Shown here: positions 17,362-25,406 of the stretch, in pieces
How the letters are laid out: each line of letters begins with the position of its first letter
Position numbering within the stretch: the stretch's first letter is position 1
NCBI GenBank assembly: GCA_001767435.1
Contig: MEKT01000154.1
Span: 1,317 to 56,409, forward strand
Length of the DNA: 55,093 bases
Origin: Acidobacteria bacterium RIFCSPLOWO2_02_FULL_65_29
GTDB lineage: Bacteria; Acidobacteriota; Vicinamibacteria; Vicinamibacterales; CAVVIG01
Reading direction: 5' to 3'
Program-made: the position numbers and the translations under genes
Notes under the pieces: model-generated
Databases searched by the model: none
Told to the model about the DNA's origin: nothing
Seen by the model: only the letters and a program-made list of their open reading frames with translations

Positions 17362-18091
17362 AATCTCGCTGCTCGCTTTGCTGCACTTGTGCGACAGCCT
17401 GTTTCCCACAGGCGGGTTCGCGCATTCCGACGGCTTGGAGGTCGCAACGGCCGACGGGACCGTGGCATCGGCCGACGCGCTGCAACAATGGATGGACGTC
17501 CTGCTCGACGACAGCCTGGGGCGAAGCGAAGCCCTCGCCGTGGTGCTCGCCTGGCGCGCGTGCATCGACGACCGGACCGTCGATCTCGAGGCGCTCGACA
17601 GTCTCGAGAGGCTCGACAGGGAGGTGTATGCGCTGCGCCCCTCGTCGACCGCACGCGCGGCGAGCCGCGCGATGGGCGCGCGCCTGCTGAAAACGTGGTG
17701 GGCGATTCACCCGGAGCTCGTCACCAAGTCGCCCCCCGGGCTGCGGCCGGCGGGCGGGTCGAGCGGACCTGGCGCGGCCGCGGTGCGGGTCACCCTGCCG
17801 GTCGCCTTCGGCGGCGTCTGCGCCTCGGCCGGCATCGACGCGCGAGCGGCGGCCGGGGGTTACATCTACACACGCCTCGCGGCCACGGTGTCGTCGGCCA
17901 TGCGCCTGATGCCCATCGGCCAGACCGAGGCCCATGCGCTTCTCGCGCGGACGCTCGCGCGCGTGCCCGCCACGCTCGACGCAATCGAGGAACGGGTTGC
18001 GCGAGGCGATCGTCCGGGCGCTTTCGCGCCAGCATTCGACATCGCCACCATGGCCCAGCAACACTTGCGGTCGAGGCTGTTCCTGACATGA
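17354..18091 (+). CDS. ureF: Urease accessory protein UreF
   Basis: 245 aa. ATG 17354 overlaps the end of ureE (ATGGGTGA), indicating coupled translation. UreF features: LLHLCDSLFPTGGFAHSDGLE near the N-terminus, YIYTRLAATVSSAMRLMPIGQTEAH in the second half and a C-terminal SRLFLT that in homologues binds UreG. UreF acts with UreD and UreG as an activation complex gating GTP hydrolysis during nickel insertion. Residues 130-160 (KSPPGLRPAGGSSGPGAAA) form an unusual Gly/Pro-rich insertion. Confidence 0.93.
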   Translation: MGEISLLALLHLCDSLFPTGGFAHSDGLEVATADGTVASADALQQWMDVLLDDSLGRSEALAVVLAWRACIDDRTVDLEALDSLERLDREVYALRPSSTARAASRAMGARLLKTWWAIHPELVTKSPPGLRPAGGSSGPGAAAVRVTLPVAFGGVCASAGIDARAAAGGYIYTRLAATVSSAMRLMPIGQTEAHALLARTLARVPATLDAIEERVARGDRPGAFAPAFDIATMAQQHLRSRLFLT

Positions 18092-18096
18092 TCTGT

Positions 18097-18252
18097 GGCC
18101 GGTCCTCGCTGATCAATGACCAGCTTCCGGGCGGGGCATCCCGGCTGGCTGCGTTGCTCCTCCCTCACATACTCCCGGCATGCTCGGTCGTCGCGCCTTG
18201 CCATCCGGGCGCCGCGCTCCGGAATCTGGTCGTTGTTCAGCGAGGACAGGCC
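18097..18252. repeat. Long inverted repeat between ureF and ureG
   Basis: Arms at 18097-18130 and 18219-18252 are complementary at 30 of 34 positions (outermost GGCCGGTCCTCGCTGA with TCAGCGAGGACAGGCC). The centre contains further self-complementary stretches (CCGGGCGGGGCATCCCGG, CATACTCCCGGCATG). It fills the only sizeable gap between the accessory genes. It could be a dispersed REP-type element, an mRNA stabiliser, or an attenuator lowering ureGD expression. Confidence 0.85.
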
Positions 18253-18299
18253 ACTCGTCGCGTGGGCCGCGCGTCCCGCTCCGGCTCGCGCTCGCCCCA

Positions 18300-18905
18300 A
18301 TGAGCGCCGTACGCATCGGGATTGGCGGGCCGGTGGGATCCGGCAAGACGGCACTCGTCGATGCGCTGTGCAAGCGGATGCGAGGCGAGTACGCGCTCGG
18401 GGTCGTCACCAACGACATCTTCACGCGCGAGGACATGGAGTTTCTCGTGCGCAGCGAGGCGCTGGCGCCCGACCACATCATCGGCGTGCAGACAGGCGGC
18501 TGCCCGCACACCGCGATTCGCGAGGATGCGTCGATGAACTTCGACGCCCTCGACGAGCTCGCGCGCCGCCATCCGGGTCTCGATCTGATTTTTCTCGAAA
18601 GCGGGGGCGACAACCTGGCCGCCAGCTTCAGCCCGGAGCTCGTCGACGCCGCGATCTACGTGATCGACGTCTCGGGCGGCGACAAGATTCCGCGCAAAGG
18701 AGGTCCGGGGGTGACGCGCTCGGATCTGCTCGTGATCAACAAGATCGACCTCGCGGCCCAGGTGGGCGCCAGCCTCGACGTGATGGCGCGCGACTCGAAG
18801 CTGATGCGCGGCGAGCGCCCGTTTCTCTTCACCAATCTCAAAACCGGCGCCGGACTCGAGGAGATCGTCTCGTGGATTCAGCGGGAACTGCTGTTCGACC
18901 GGTAG
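18300..18905 (+). CDS. ureG: Urease accessory GTPase UreG
   Basis: 201 aa from ATG 18300 ([18 protein letters not shown]); the upstream open frame to 18180 runs through the inverted repeat and is not homologous. Walker A is GPVGSGKT (10-17), the nickel/zinc-binding Cys-Pro-His lies in [12 protein letters not shown], and [11 protein letters not shown] and the guanine-specificity NKIDL are intact. It is a SIMIBI-class GTPase that powers nickel insertion into UreC. Its 3' end overlaps ureD by 34 bases. Confidence 0.96.
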   Translation: MSAVRIGIGGPVGSGKTALVDALCKRMRGEYALGVVTNDIFTREDMEFLVRSEALAPDHIIGVQTGGCPHTAIREDASMNFDALDELARRHPGLDLIFLESGGDNLAASFSPELVDAAIYVIDVSGGDKIPRKGGPGVTRSDLLVINKIDLAAQVGASLDVMARDSKLMRGERPFLFTNLKTGAGLEEIVSWIQRELLFDR

Positions 18906-19738
18906 CCGACACCCGCGACACGGCGAGCGTCGGACGCCGCGCCCGGCTGGAGCTGGTCTTCGCGCGTCGCGACGGCCGGACGGTGCTGGTTCACGCGTAC
19001 GCCGAGCCGCCGTTCCGGGTCGGGCGGACGTTTCCCGATGGCGATGCCGCGCGCATGATTCTCGCTTCGTCTGGGCCGGGGGTGTTCGGTGGCGACGACC
19101 TGGCGCAGCACATCTCGGTCGGACCTGGCGCGCGTGTGCGGCTCACGTCTCAATCCGCGCTACAAATCCATCCGTCGCCGACCGGGGGGACGGCCCGGCT
19201 GCGCAGCACGTATCGGATCGAGGAGGACGGCGAGCTCGAATGCGAGTGGGACCCCGTGATCCCTTTTGCGGACGCGAGGCTCGATCAGCGGATCGACGTC
19301 AGCCTGGCCGAGCACGGTTTCGTCTGCTGGAGCGATGCGCTCATGGCGGGCAGAGTGGCCTCGCCCGTCGCCGCCGGTTCGTCTGACGGCTCGTCACGCG
19401 AGCGCTGGGCGTTTGCCGAGCTCTCGCACGAGCTGAAGGTGACCCGTGCTGATGTGCTCGAGTACCTCGAGCGCTATCGGATCGCGCCGCGCGAGCATCC
19501 GGTCGATCACGTCTGGATGGCCGGGCAGGCGTGTTATATCGGATCCGTGCTGGCGAGCGGACGGCCGGTTGAGGCCGCGGCGATCGCCGACGTGCACGAG
19601 CGGCTGGCGCGCATCGCGGGCGTGCGCGCCGCTGCCGATCGCCTCGACAGAGCGCTGTGCCTCGTGCGGTTGCTCGGCGACTCGGGCGTGCCGTTTCGAG
19701 ATGCCCGAGGACTGGCCGCGCGCGCGCTCGCGAGCTGA
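18872..19738 (+). CDS. ureD: Urease accessory protein UreD (UreH)
   Basis: 288 aa from GTG 18872, which has GAGGAG eight bases upstream and overlaps the end of ureG; longer readings run back through ureG. UreD motifs: [75 protein letters not shown]. It is the scaffold that binds urease and recruits UreF-UreG. The placement of ureD at the end of the cluster matches many actinobacterial and acidobacterial arrangements. With this gene the apparatus is complete apart from a nickel transporter. Confidence 0.92.
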   Translation: MDSAGTAVRPVADTRDTASVGRRARLELVFARRDGRTVLVHAYAEPPFRVGRTFPDGDAARMILASSGPGVFGGDDLAQHISVGPGARVRLTSQSALQIHPSPTGGTARLRSTYRIEEDGELECEWDPVIPFADARLDQRIDVSLAEHGFVCWSDALMAGRVASPVAAGSSDGSSRERWAFAELSHELKVTRADVLEYLERYRIAPREHPVDHVWMAGQACYIGSVLASGRPVEAAAIADVHERLARIAGVRAAADRLDRALCLVRLLGDSGVPFRDARGLAARALAS

Positions 19739-19768
19739 TGCTCTCGAGCGTCTTCACCACAGTGTCGC

Positions 19769-19895
19769 GCCGGTCGTCCGCCTTCGCTGAAGCTCCGGCG
19801 GACCACTGTAGCCTTCGCGGAGGCTGGTCAAACCTGCACGCGCGCCGCCGCAGGCAGGACGAAGTCCTGCGCGACACGCCGGCGCGAAGCGCTCA
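19769..19895. repeat. Composite palindromic repeat, second copy
   Basis: The GTCCGCC...GGCGGAC module (19775-19802), TGTAGCCTTCGCGGAGGCT, then GCAGGAC-GAA-GTCCTGC (19854-19870) with GCGACACGCCGGCGCGAAGCGCT, follow the same order as at 5973-6176. The copy lies between the convergent 3' ends of ureD and lipA. Confidence 0.87.
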
Positions 19896-19929
19896 GTTGA
19901 GGATCTCGGGTCTTCGCCCGGCAGAAATG

Positions 19930-20832
19930 TCAGGCGAGCGCGGCGCGCTCGTAGGCGTCGGCGGTTTCGTGCGCGTGATAGGAACTGCGCACGAGCGGCC
20001 CGGATTCGACGTGGACGAATCCCAGGTCGAGCGCGATTCGTTTGAGATCGCGGAACTCGTCGGGATGGTAGTAACGGGCCATCGGTGCGTGCGCGTCGGT
20101 TGGCCGCAGGTACTGGCCGATGGTCAGGATGCCGCAGCCGACGCCGCGAAGGTGACTGAACGTCTCGACCAGCTCGTCGCGTTCTTCGCCGAGGCCCACC
20201 ATGACGCCTGTCTTGGTCGGGATCCGGGGCGCGTAGCGGCGAGAGCGGTCGAGCAGTTCCAGCGTGCGCTCGTACCGCCCGCCCGACCGGGCCATGCGGT
20301 AGAGCCGCGGCACCGTTTCGGTGTTGTGATTGAGCACGTCCGGGCCGGCGTCGAGCACGGCTTTGAGCGCGTCATGGCTGCCCTGAAAGTCCGGGATCAG
20401 CACTTCGATGCGGCAATGCGGCAGCCGCGCGCGCGTCTCTCGAATGGTGCCGGCGAAGGTCGAGGCGCCGCCGTCGGCAAGATCGTCCCGATCGACCGAC
20501 GTGACGACCACATAGCTCAGGTCGAGCGTCTGAATGGCGTGGGCGACGCGGACCGGCTCGGTCCGATCGACCGGTGCGGGACGCCCGTGCGCGACCGCGC
20601 AGTACGAGCATGCGCGCGTGCAGACGTCGCCCAGGATCATGAACGTGGCGGTGCCATGATTCCAGCACTCGCCGATGTTGGGGCAGCGCGCTTCCTCGCA
20701 CACCGTGTGGAGGCTCAGCTCCCGCATGAGGCCCTTGAGGCGGAGGTAGCTCGGCGAACCCGGGGCGCGGACCTTCAGCCACTCGGGCTTGGGCGTCCGG
20801 AACTGCGGCGCCAGCGGTATCACGCGCGCCAT
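19930..20832 (-). CDS. lipA: Lipoyl synthase
   Basis: 300 aa. The auxiliary [4Fe-4S] cluster cysteines lie in CEEARCPNIGECW and the radical-SAM cluster in CTRACSYC; the family's ending serine is in VRSSYHA (about residue 286), which ligates the auxiliary cluster. It inserts two sulfurs into protein-bound octanoyl groups, making the lipoyl cofactor needed by the AceF encoded 7 kb upstream. Divergently transcribed from the acyl-CoA ligase gene across 46 bp, with a TATTATATC sequence in between. lipB is not in the window. Confidence 0.96.
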   Translation of the reverse strand: MARVIPLAPQFRTPKPEWLKVRAPGSPSYLRLKGLMRELSLHTVCEEARCPNIGECWNHGTATFMILGDVCTRACSYCAVAHGRPAPVDRTEPVRVAHAIQTLDLSYVVVTSVDRDDLADGGASTFAGTIRETRARLPHCRIEVLIPDFQGSHDALKAVLDAGPDVLNHNTETVPRLYRMARSGGRYERTLELLDRSRRYAPRIPTKTGVMVGLGEERDELVETFSHLRGVGCGILTIGQYLRPTDAHAPMARYYHPDEFRDLKRIALDLGFVHVESGPLVRSSYHAHETADAYERAALA

Positions 20833-20878
20833 CCATCTATTATATCGACGGCACCATCATGCGGTTCGAGAGGGAGAC

Positions 20879-22435
20879 ATGACCACGGCGGCGGCGCTCG
20901 GCGTGCCGGAGATCTTCAATGCCGCGGCGCACTTTGTCGACCGGCATCTCCGCGAGGGCCGCGCTGGCAAAGTGGCCATCGAGTGCGGCGACGAGGCCGT
21001 GACCTACGCCCAGCTGCACGAGCGCGTCAATCGTTTCGGCTCGGCGCTTCGCGCGCGGTGCGGTGTCGGCGCTGGAGCGCGCGTGGCGCTGATGCTCGTC
21101 GACGGGCCGGCGTTCGCCTACGGCTTTTTTGGCTCAATCAAGATCGGCGCCGTGCCGATTCCCACCAATACGCTGTGGAAGGCCGCCGACTACGAGTACC
21201 TGCTGAACGACTCGGCGGCACGCGTGCTCGTGATCAGCGAAGAGCTCATCCCCGAGCTGAGCCGCATTCCGCGCGATCGGCTGCGGGCGCTCGAGCACGT
21301 CGTCGTTGTCGGAAGGCCCACGCTGCCAGGATCGATGGCGTTCGAGCGGTTCCTCGCGGAGGGCTCGCCGGATCTCGAGCCGGCGCCGACCGGCCGTGAC
21401 GCGCCCGCGTTCTGGCTGTATTCCTCGGGTAGCACCGGCACGCCGAAGGGCTGCGTGCACCTGCAGCACGACATGGTCGTCTCGGCGGAACTGTTCGCCA
21501 AGGGCGTGCTCGGCATCAGGGAGTCCGACCGCTGCTTCAGCGTCGCCAAACTGTTCTTCGCATACGGCCTCGGCAACGCGCTGTACTTTCCCCTGGCCGT
21601 CGGCGCCACGAGCATTCTCTGGGGGGGGCCGCCCACTCCGTCGAACGTCTACCGCGTCATCGAGCGCCATCGTCCGACGATCTTCTATTCGGTGCCGACC
21701 GGCTACGGGATGCTGCTCGCCCACCGGAGCGACCACGACCTGTCGTCGATTCGCGTGGCCGTGTCGGCGGGCGAGGCGCTGCCGCCGGCGCTGTACGAGC
21801 GCTTCAAACGGAGATTCGGCATCGAGGTGCTCGACGGCATCGGCTCGACCGAAGCGCTGCAGACGTTCATCTCGAACCGGCCCGGCGCGATCAGGCCGGG
21901 CTCGAGCGGGCGGCTGGTGCCGGGGTACGACGCGCGGATCCTCGACGATCGCGGCACGCCGGTCGCCACCGGCGACATTGGCCACTTGTGGGTTGCCGGT
22001 GACTCGACGTGCGCGGGCTACTGGAACCAGCCCGGGAAATCCGCCGCCACGATCGTCGACGGATGGCTGCGCACGGGCGACAAATACTCGCAGGATGGGG
22101 ACGGCTACTTTTGGTACGCGGGGCGAACCGACGACATGCTCAAGGTGGGCGGGCTCTGGGTCAGTCCCGTCGAGATCGAGAACGTGCTCGTCGAGCACCC
22201 CGCCGTGCGCGAATGCGGCGTCGTGGGCCGGGAGGATCACGACACCCTCGTCAAGCCCGCGGCCTATATCGTGCTACGCGAACGCGATGCCGCGTCGCCC
22301 GATCTCGCCGCGGAACTGCAGCGATTCGTGCGCGAGCGGCTGGCCGACTACAAGCGCCCGAGGTGGGTGGAGTTCGTGGCGGACCTGCCGAAGACGCCGA
22401 CGGGGAAGGTTCAGCGGTTCAAACTGCGATCCTGA
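20879..22435 (+). CDS. Benzoate-CoA-ligase-family AMP-forming acyl-CoA ligase
   Basis: 518 aa from ATG 20879 with GAGGGAG five bases upstream; the longer frame from 20789 crosses the lipA start. ANL-superfamily motifs: the P-loop YSSGSTGTPKGCVH, the A5 region DGIGSTEAL, A7 WLRTGDKY, A8 hinge GRTDDMLKVGGLWVSP and the catalytic Lys in TPTGKVQRFKLR. LFFAYGLGNALYFPLAVGAT and ILWGGPPTP are typical of benzoate-CoA ligases, so the substrate is probably an aromatic or related carboxylic acid, made into a CoA thioester with ATP. Exact substrate cannot be read from the sequence. A degraded aldehyde dehydrogenase and a TetR gene lie next to it, suggesting the remains of a catabolic cluster. Confidence 0.88.
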   Translation: MTTAAALGVPEIFNAAAHFVDRHLREGRAGKVAIECGDEAVTYAQLHERVNRFGSALRARCGVGAGARVALMLVDGPAFAYGFFGSIKIGAVPIPTNTLWKAADYEYLLNDSAARVLVISEELIPELSRIPRDRLRALEHVVVVGRPTLPGSMAFERFLAEGSPDLEPAPTGRDAPAFWLYSSGSTGTPKGCVHLQHDMVVSAELFAKGVLGIRESDRCFSVAKLFFAYGLGNALYFPLAVGATSILWGGPPTPSNVYRVIERHRPTIFYSVPTGYGMLLAHRSDHDLSSIRVAVSAGEALPPALYERFKRRFGIEVLDGIGSTEALQTFISNRPGAIRPGSSGRLVPGYDARILDDRGTPVATGDIGHLWVAGDSTCAGYWNQPGKSAATIVDGWLRTGDKYSQDGDGYFWYAGRTDDMLKVGGLWVSPVEIENVLVEHPAVRECGVVGREDHDTLVKPAAYIVLRERDAASPDLAAELQRFVRERLADYKRPRWVEFVADLPKTPTGKVQRFKLRS

Positions 22436-22498
22436 CGCGCGAAGCCACGACGACGATCGCCGCAGAACGCAGAGCTCGCGGAGGCTCTGGGCAAGTCC

Positions 22499-22586
22499 CT
22501 CAAATCCTCAAATCCTCAAATCCTCAAATCCTCAAATCCTCAAATCCTCAAATCCTCAAATCCTCAAATCCTCAAATCCTCAAATT
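22499..22586. repeat. Tandem 8-bp repeat, unit CTCAAATC, about 11 copies
   Basis: Perfect head-to-tail CTCAAATC units run from 22499 up to the stop codon of the TetR gene. Periodic units without unique spacers exclude a CRISPR array. A degenerate relative occurs at 384-425. Length variation between strains is likely. It could affect transcript ends of both convergent genes. Confidence 0.95.
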
Positions 22587-23182
22587 CAGGCTTCATGCAC
22601 TCTCAGCCCCGCGATCAGGTAATCCGCAAAGCGGTCGGCGATCTCCTGCGACGTGGCCGGACCGTCGGGGTCGTACCAGCGTGGAATCCAGTTGAGCGCG
22701 CCGAGCATCGCGAAGGATCGGAGCTTGATGTCGCCCCGATCGAAGACCCCCGCCTTCACGCCCTCCTCGAGCAGACGGCGCAGCCCCTGATCGAACTGGT
22801 CGCGGCCGGCGATGATGGTCTTGAGGTGCGCCGGCGACAGCGCCTCGAGATCGAGAAACAGCGCCGTGCCGTGCAGCTCATCGAGAATGGTGTGAACGCC
22901 CGCGACGATCAGACGCCGGACCTTCACGTCGGGCGCGAGGCCGCTCTGCTCGACTTCATGGAGGAGGCCCATCAGGCGCTCGAGCGAATACTGATGACAC
23001 GCGAAGAGGATCTCTTCCTTGTTGTGAAAGTAGTAGTAGAGATTCCCCTTCTTCATGTGGAGCGCGGCCGCAATCTGCTCGACCGTCGCGCCGTGGTAGC
23101 CGAGCCGGCGGAACGCCGCCGCGGCGCTCTTCAGGATCTCGATGCGCGTCGGATGCGGGCCGATCGTCTCGCGCGAGGCCAT
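22586..23182 (-). CDS. TetR/AcrR-family transcriptional regulator
   Basis: 198 aa from ATG 23182 (ASRETIGPHPTRIEILKSAA); the upstream frame to 23326 crosses the operator-like palindrome and is rich in Arg, so it was left out. HTH: AFRRLGYHGATVEQIAAALHMKKGNLYYYFHNKEEIL, a textbook TetR DNA-binding domain. The C-terminal ligand domain resembles regulators of fatty-acid or acyl-CoA degradation (FadR/PaaR-like), which fits the neighbouring acyl-CoA ligase. A 16-bp palindrome 86 bp upstream of the start is the likely operator, suggesting autoregulation. The stop codon abuts the tandem repeat. Confidence 0.9.
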   Translation of the reverse strand: MASRETIGPHPTRIEILKSAAAAFRRLGYHGATVEQIAAALHMKKGNLYYYFHNKEEILFACHQYSLERLMGLLHEVEQSGLAPDVKVRRLIVAGVHTILDELHGTALFLDLEALSPAHLKTIIAGRDQFDQGLRRLLEEGVKAGVFDRGDIKLRSFAMLGALNWIPRWYDPDGPATSQEIADRFADYLIAGLRVHEA

Positions 23183-23268
23183 CGTGCGCCGGCGACGGCG
23201 GCCCGGCCGTGCTCGGCCCGCCGGCTCTGACGCGGTCGACTTGCTCGCTGACACAGCTCTAACGTTAG

Positions 23269-23284
23269 TTGAACGAACGTTCAA
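23269..23284. promoter_or_regulatory. Probable TetR operator palindrome
   Basis: TTGAACG-AA-CGTTCAA has perfect 7-bp arms and lies between the TetR gene and the aldehyde dehydrogenase remnant. AACGTTAGTTGAACG just left of it adds a second half-site. The size and position fit a TetR-family operator; binding is inferred. Confidence 0.6.
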
Positions 23285-23343
23285 GTTCAACTCCGAGCGC
23301 CCACCGCCACGAAAACGCGAAAACACGAAGAAGACCGAACCAC

Positions 23344-23496
23344 GGTGTGATCTGCTGGATCAACACCTACAACGTCTACGACACGGCGGCGCCGTTCGGC
23401 GGCTACAAGCAGAGCGGCTTCGGCCGCGAGCTGAGCGTGCACGCGCTCGAGCACTACACACAGGTGAAGAGCGTGTGGGTGGACCTGAACCAATAG
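23344..23496 (+). pseudogene. Aldehyde dehydrogenase remnant (last ~50 residues only)
   Basis: The frame reads [20 protein letters not shown], then [18 protein letters not shown] and KSVWVDLN, the C-terminus of an NAD-dependent aldehyde dehydrogenase (betaine/phenylacetaldehyde type). Everything upstream, including the catalytic Cys and Glu, is missing; the sequence before it is a CACGAA-word spacer. There is no start codon or ribosome-binding site. It is therefore a 3' remnant left by a deletion, next to a TetR regulator that may once have controlled it. Confidence 0.85.
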
Positions 23497-23545
23497 CCGC
23501 CTTCGCGCTCTTGCGCTTCGGCGGGCCAAGGAGGCTCGGGATTCG

Positions 23546-23619
23546 TGGCTCGGCCTGCCCGCCGTAGCTCGCCCAGCGATCTGGCGAGCGCAATTGGGGA
23601 CTCGGGCCCGGGATTCGGG
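23546..23619. repeat. Dispersed repeat CGCCGTAGCTCGCCC...GGGATTCGGG, copy 1
   Basis: GCCGTAGCTCGCCC, a short variable part with GCGAGCG, then GGGGACTCGGGCCCGGGATTC. The same succession occurs at 40357-40429. The preceding 23498-23530 can also fold (CCGCCTTCGCGC / GCGCTTCGGCGGG). Confidence 0.75.
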
Positions 23620-23721
23620 TGAGAGCTCGAGCGCTGAGTGCGCCGATCAGCGAAGAAAGGGGATATCCGCACCCGAGACCAGAGTGAGATAATGATGTGA
23701 AGCGCGCCCGGCGCGAAAATC

Positions 23722-24176
23722 ATGAACGCGCGTCGTGTGCTGGTGTTGAGTTTGGAGCACTCCATGAGGGATCTGCTCGGCGCATTGGCGATCGCCGTCG
23801 TTCTGGCGACAGCGAGCGTGACGATGGCGCTTCGAGCGGCCGGACCCATGACGCTCGGAGTGCCTGGCCGTGCCAATGCCCACGTTTCGACGGCCTCCGA
23901 CGGATCGTTTGTTGTCGTCGTGTGGGCAGGGACAGAGGGTGGCGTCACCGACATCTCGCGGTGGCGTGGGACGAATCGGGCGGTGGCTCGCGGCGTCTCG
24001 CGCTCGCCCGCGGCGTGGTGAATGCGGACGGCCGCGTCGGTTTCGATCGGCTCGCGACGAGCGGCGCACGGATCGGCACCTATCCGGCGATCGCGCGAGC
24101 GCCCGAAGGTTTCCTCGTGGCGTGGACAACTGGAGTTCCGGCCACGTCGGTTGTTCGAGTTGAATTGGTCAAGTGA
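23722..24176 (+). pseudogene. Degenerate secreted protein gene (frameshifted, probably internally deleted)
   Basis: An N-terminal part (23722 to about 23960) reads with a signal-like stretch LLGALAIAVVLATASVTMAL and then ANAHVSTASDGSFVVVVWAG. From about 23961 the coherent sequence continues in another frame (VAWDESGGGSRRLALARGVV ... GTYPAIARAPEGFLVAWTTG ... VVRVELVK, stop 24174-24176). The two parts together give about 150 residues. The motifs recall sialidase/BNR-type secreted proteins, which are much longer, so a middle section has probably been lost. Sialidase-like identity is a guess. It lies directly before copC, 14 bp away. Confidence 0.6.
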
Positions 24177-24190
24177 AGGAGGAGCTGTTC

Positions 24191-24568
24191 ATGAACCGGA
24201 AGACATTCTTCGTCGGTCTCGCGATTCTGGCGTTGTTGTGGCCGCTGGCCACCTTCGTGCAGGCCCACATGAAGATCGAGAAGACGCAGCCGGCCGACGG
24301 CACGACGGTTTCGGCCGCACCAACGAGCATCCAGCTGTTTGTCACCGAGAAGCCAGACCTGGCCGTGACCAAGGTTGGGCTGTCGGGACCCTCGGGCAAA
24401 GTGGAGCTTGGGCCGGCCCACGCCATGGGCGAGAAGACCATCATGGCGGCCATCACGGGCACGATGGTGGACGGCAAGTATGCCGTCGACTGGCAGACGG
24501 CCGGCGACGATGGCCACGTGCAGAAAGGCGCGTTCACGTTTACTCTCACGCTCAAGAAAGGGGAATAG
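24191..24568 (+). CDS. copC: CopC-domain periplasmic copper-binding protein
   Basis: 125 aa from ATG 24191, preceded by AAGGAGGAG; an in-frame ATG at 24173 would spoil the signal peptide. Residues 1-25 form a signal peptide ending VQA, and the mature protein would begin with His26 (HMKIEKTQPADGTTV), the N-terminal His used for Cu(II) binding in CopC. A second probable ligand lies in DDGHVQKG, matching the conserved Asp-x-His. It binds copper in the periplasm and is thought to hand it to CopD, encoded two genes downstream; a methyltransferase gene is inserted between them, four bases after this stop. Confidence 0.9.
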   Translation: MNRKTFFVGLAILALLWPLATFVQAHMKIEKTQPADGTTVSAAPTSIQLFVTEKPDLAVTKVGLSGPSGKVELGPAHAMGEKTIMAAITGTMVDGKYAVDWQTAGDDGHVQKGAFTFTLTLKKGE

Positions 24569-24572
24569 GCGG

Positions 24573-25304
24573 ATGATCCCGACGATGCAGCCGCGAAGCG
24601 AGACGTCCGTTGTGGTCAAGAGGAGCGTCGCGCTGCTCTGGGCCATCGCCGGTCTGTGCCTGGCGGGCACGTCGCTGGCGCAGGATCACCCGCCGCAGGT
24701 TGGAGCGGCCGCGCCGGGCCAGCATATGGAGCACCGCTTCGATGATGCCGAGCGCTATGCGAAGTCGTTCGACGACCCGGCGCGGGACGCGTGGCAGATG
24801 CCCGACCGCGTGATCGAGGCGCTGGCCCTCTCGCGCGGCCAGTCGGTGGCCGACATCGGCGCGGGCACGGGATACTTCAGCGTGCGTCTGGCGAAGTCCA
24901 AGGCCGCGCCGATCGTCTACGCGGCCGACGTCGAGCCGTCGATGGTCGACTATCTGGCGAAACGCGCGATGAAGGAAGGCTTGACCAACGTCGTGCCCGT
25001 CCTCGCCGGGGCAAGCGTTGCCAACCTGCCTCGCGCCGTCGATGTCGTGTTGATCGTCGACACGTACCACCATATCGCGAACCGGCCGGCGTATTTCCGC
25101 GAGCTGCGAAAATCGATGAAACCGGGCGCCCGCCTCGCCATCATCGACTTCAAGAAGGACGCCCCCGAGGGACCTCCAGTGGAGTTCCGCTTCACCGCGG
25201 AGGAGATCGCGGCCGAGCTCGGATCAGCCGGATTCCGGCTGGTTACCCAGCACGTGTTCCTGCCGCGTCAGATGTTCCTCGTCTTCGAACCCGGCACTTT
25301 CTGA
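24573..25304 (+). CDS. Class I SAM-dependent methyltransferase with an N-terminal signal-like segment
   Basis: 243 aa from ATG 24573, four bases after the copC stop. Residues 17-36 (RSVALLWAIAGLCLAGTSLA) look like a Sec signal peptide cleaved before QDHPP. The rest is a complete Rossmann methyltransferase: motif I VADIGAGTGYFSVRLA, acidic ADVEPSM, DVVLIVDTYHHI and PGARLAIIDF. A methyltransferase outside the cytoplasm would lack a known supply of SAM, so either the segment is an uncleaved anchor with the domain inside, or the protein has another role. Its place between copC and copD suggests a link to copper handling, but no reaction can be named. Confidence 0.85.
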   Translation: MIPTMQPRSETSVVVKRSVALLWAIAGLCLAGTSLAQDHPPQVGAAAPGQHMEHRFDDAERYAKSFDDPARDAWQMPDRVIEALALSRGQSVADIGAGTGYFSVRLAKSKAAPIVYAADVEPSMVDYLAKRAMKEGLTNVVPVLAGASVANLPRAVDVVLIVDTYHHIANRPAYFRELRKSMKPGARLAIIDFKKDAPEGPPVEFRFTAEEIAAELGSAGFRLVTQHVFLPRQMFLVFEPGTF

Positions 25305-25305
25305 T

Positions 25306-25397
25306 GGTAATTGTCTACCGCCTTCGATCCATGAGCGGTAAACAATTACTAGTAACTGTTGACCGGTACGCGCCGGTCGACCCGGTCAACAGTTACC
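25306..25397. mobile_element. Miniature hairpin element, 92-bp copy, with 6-bp target duplication
   Basis: Flanked by perfect TCTGAT direct repeats (25300-25305, 25398-25403). It consists of two hairpins: GGTAATTGTCTACCGC with GCGGTAAACAATTAC, then GTAACTGTTGACCGG with CCGGTCAACAGTTAC. It is in the opposite orientation to the copy at 9137-9204. Removing the element and one TCTGAT restores a junction in which the methyltransferase stop TGA is followed by TGTG and then the ATG of copD. Confidence 0.9.
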
Positions 25398-25406
25398 TCT
25401 GATGTG

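Noticed and set aside
18116-18871. Long N-terminal extension of UreD
   Set aside because: It reads through the inverted repeat and the ureG gene in another frame; GTG 18872 with GAGGAG is a better start.
22499-22586. CRISPR-like array
   Set aside because: The 8-bp units are contiguous with no unique spacers, and no cas gene is nearby.
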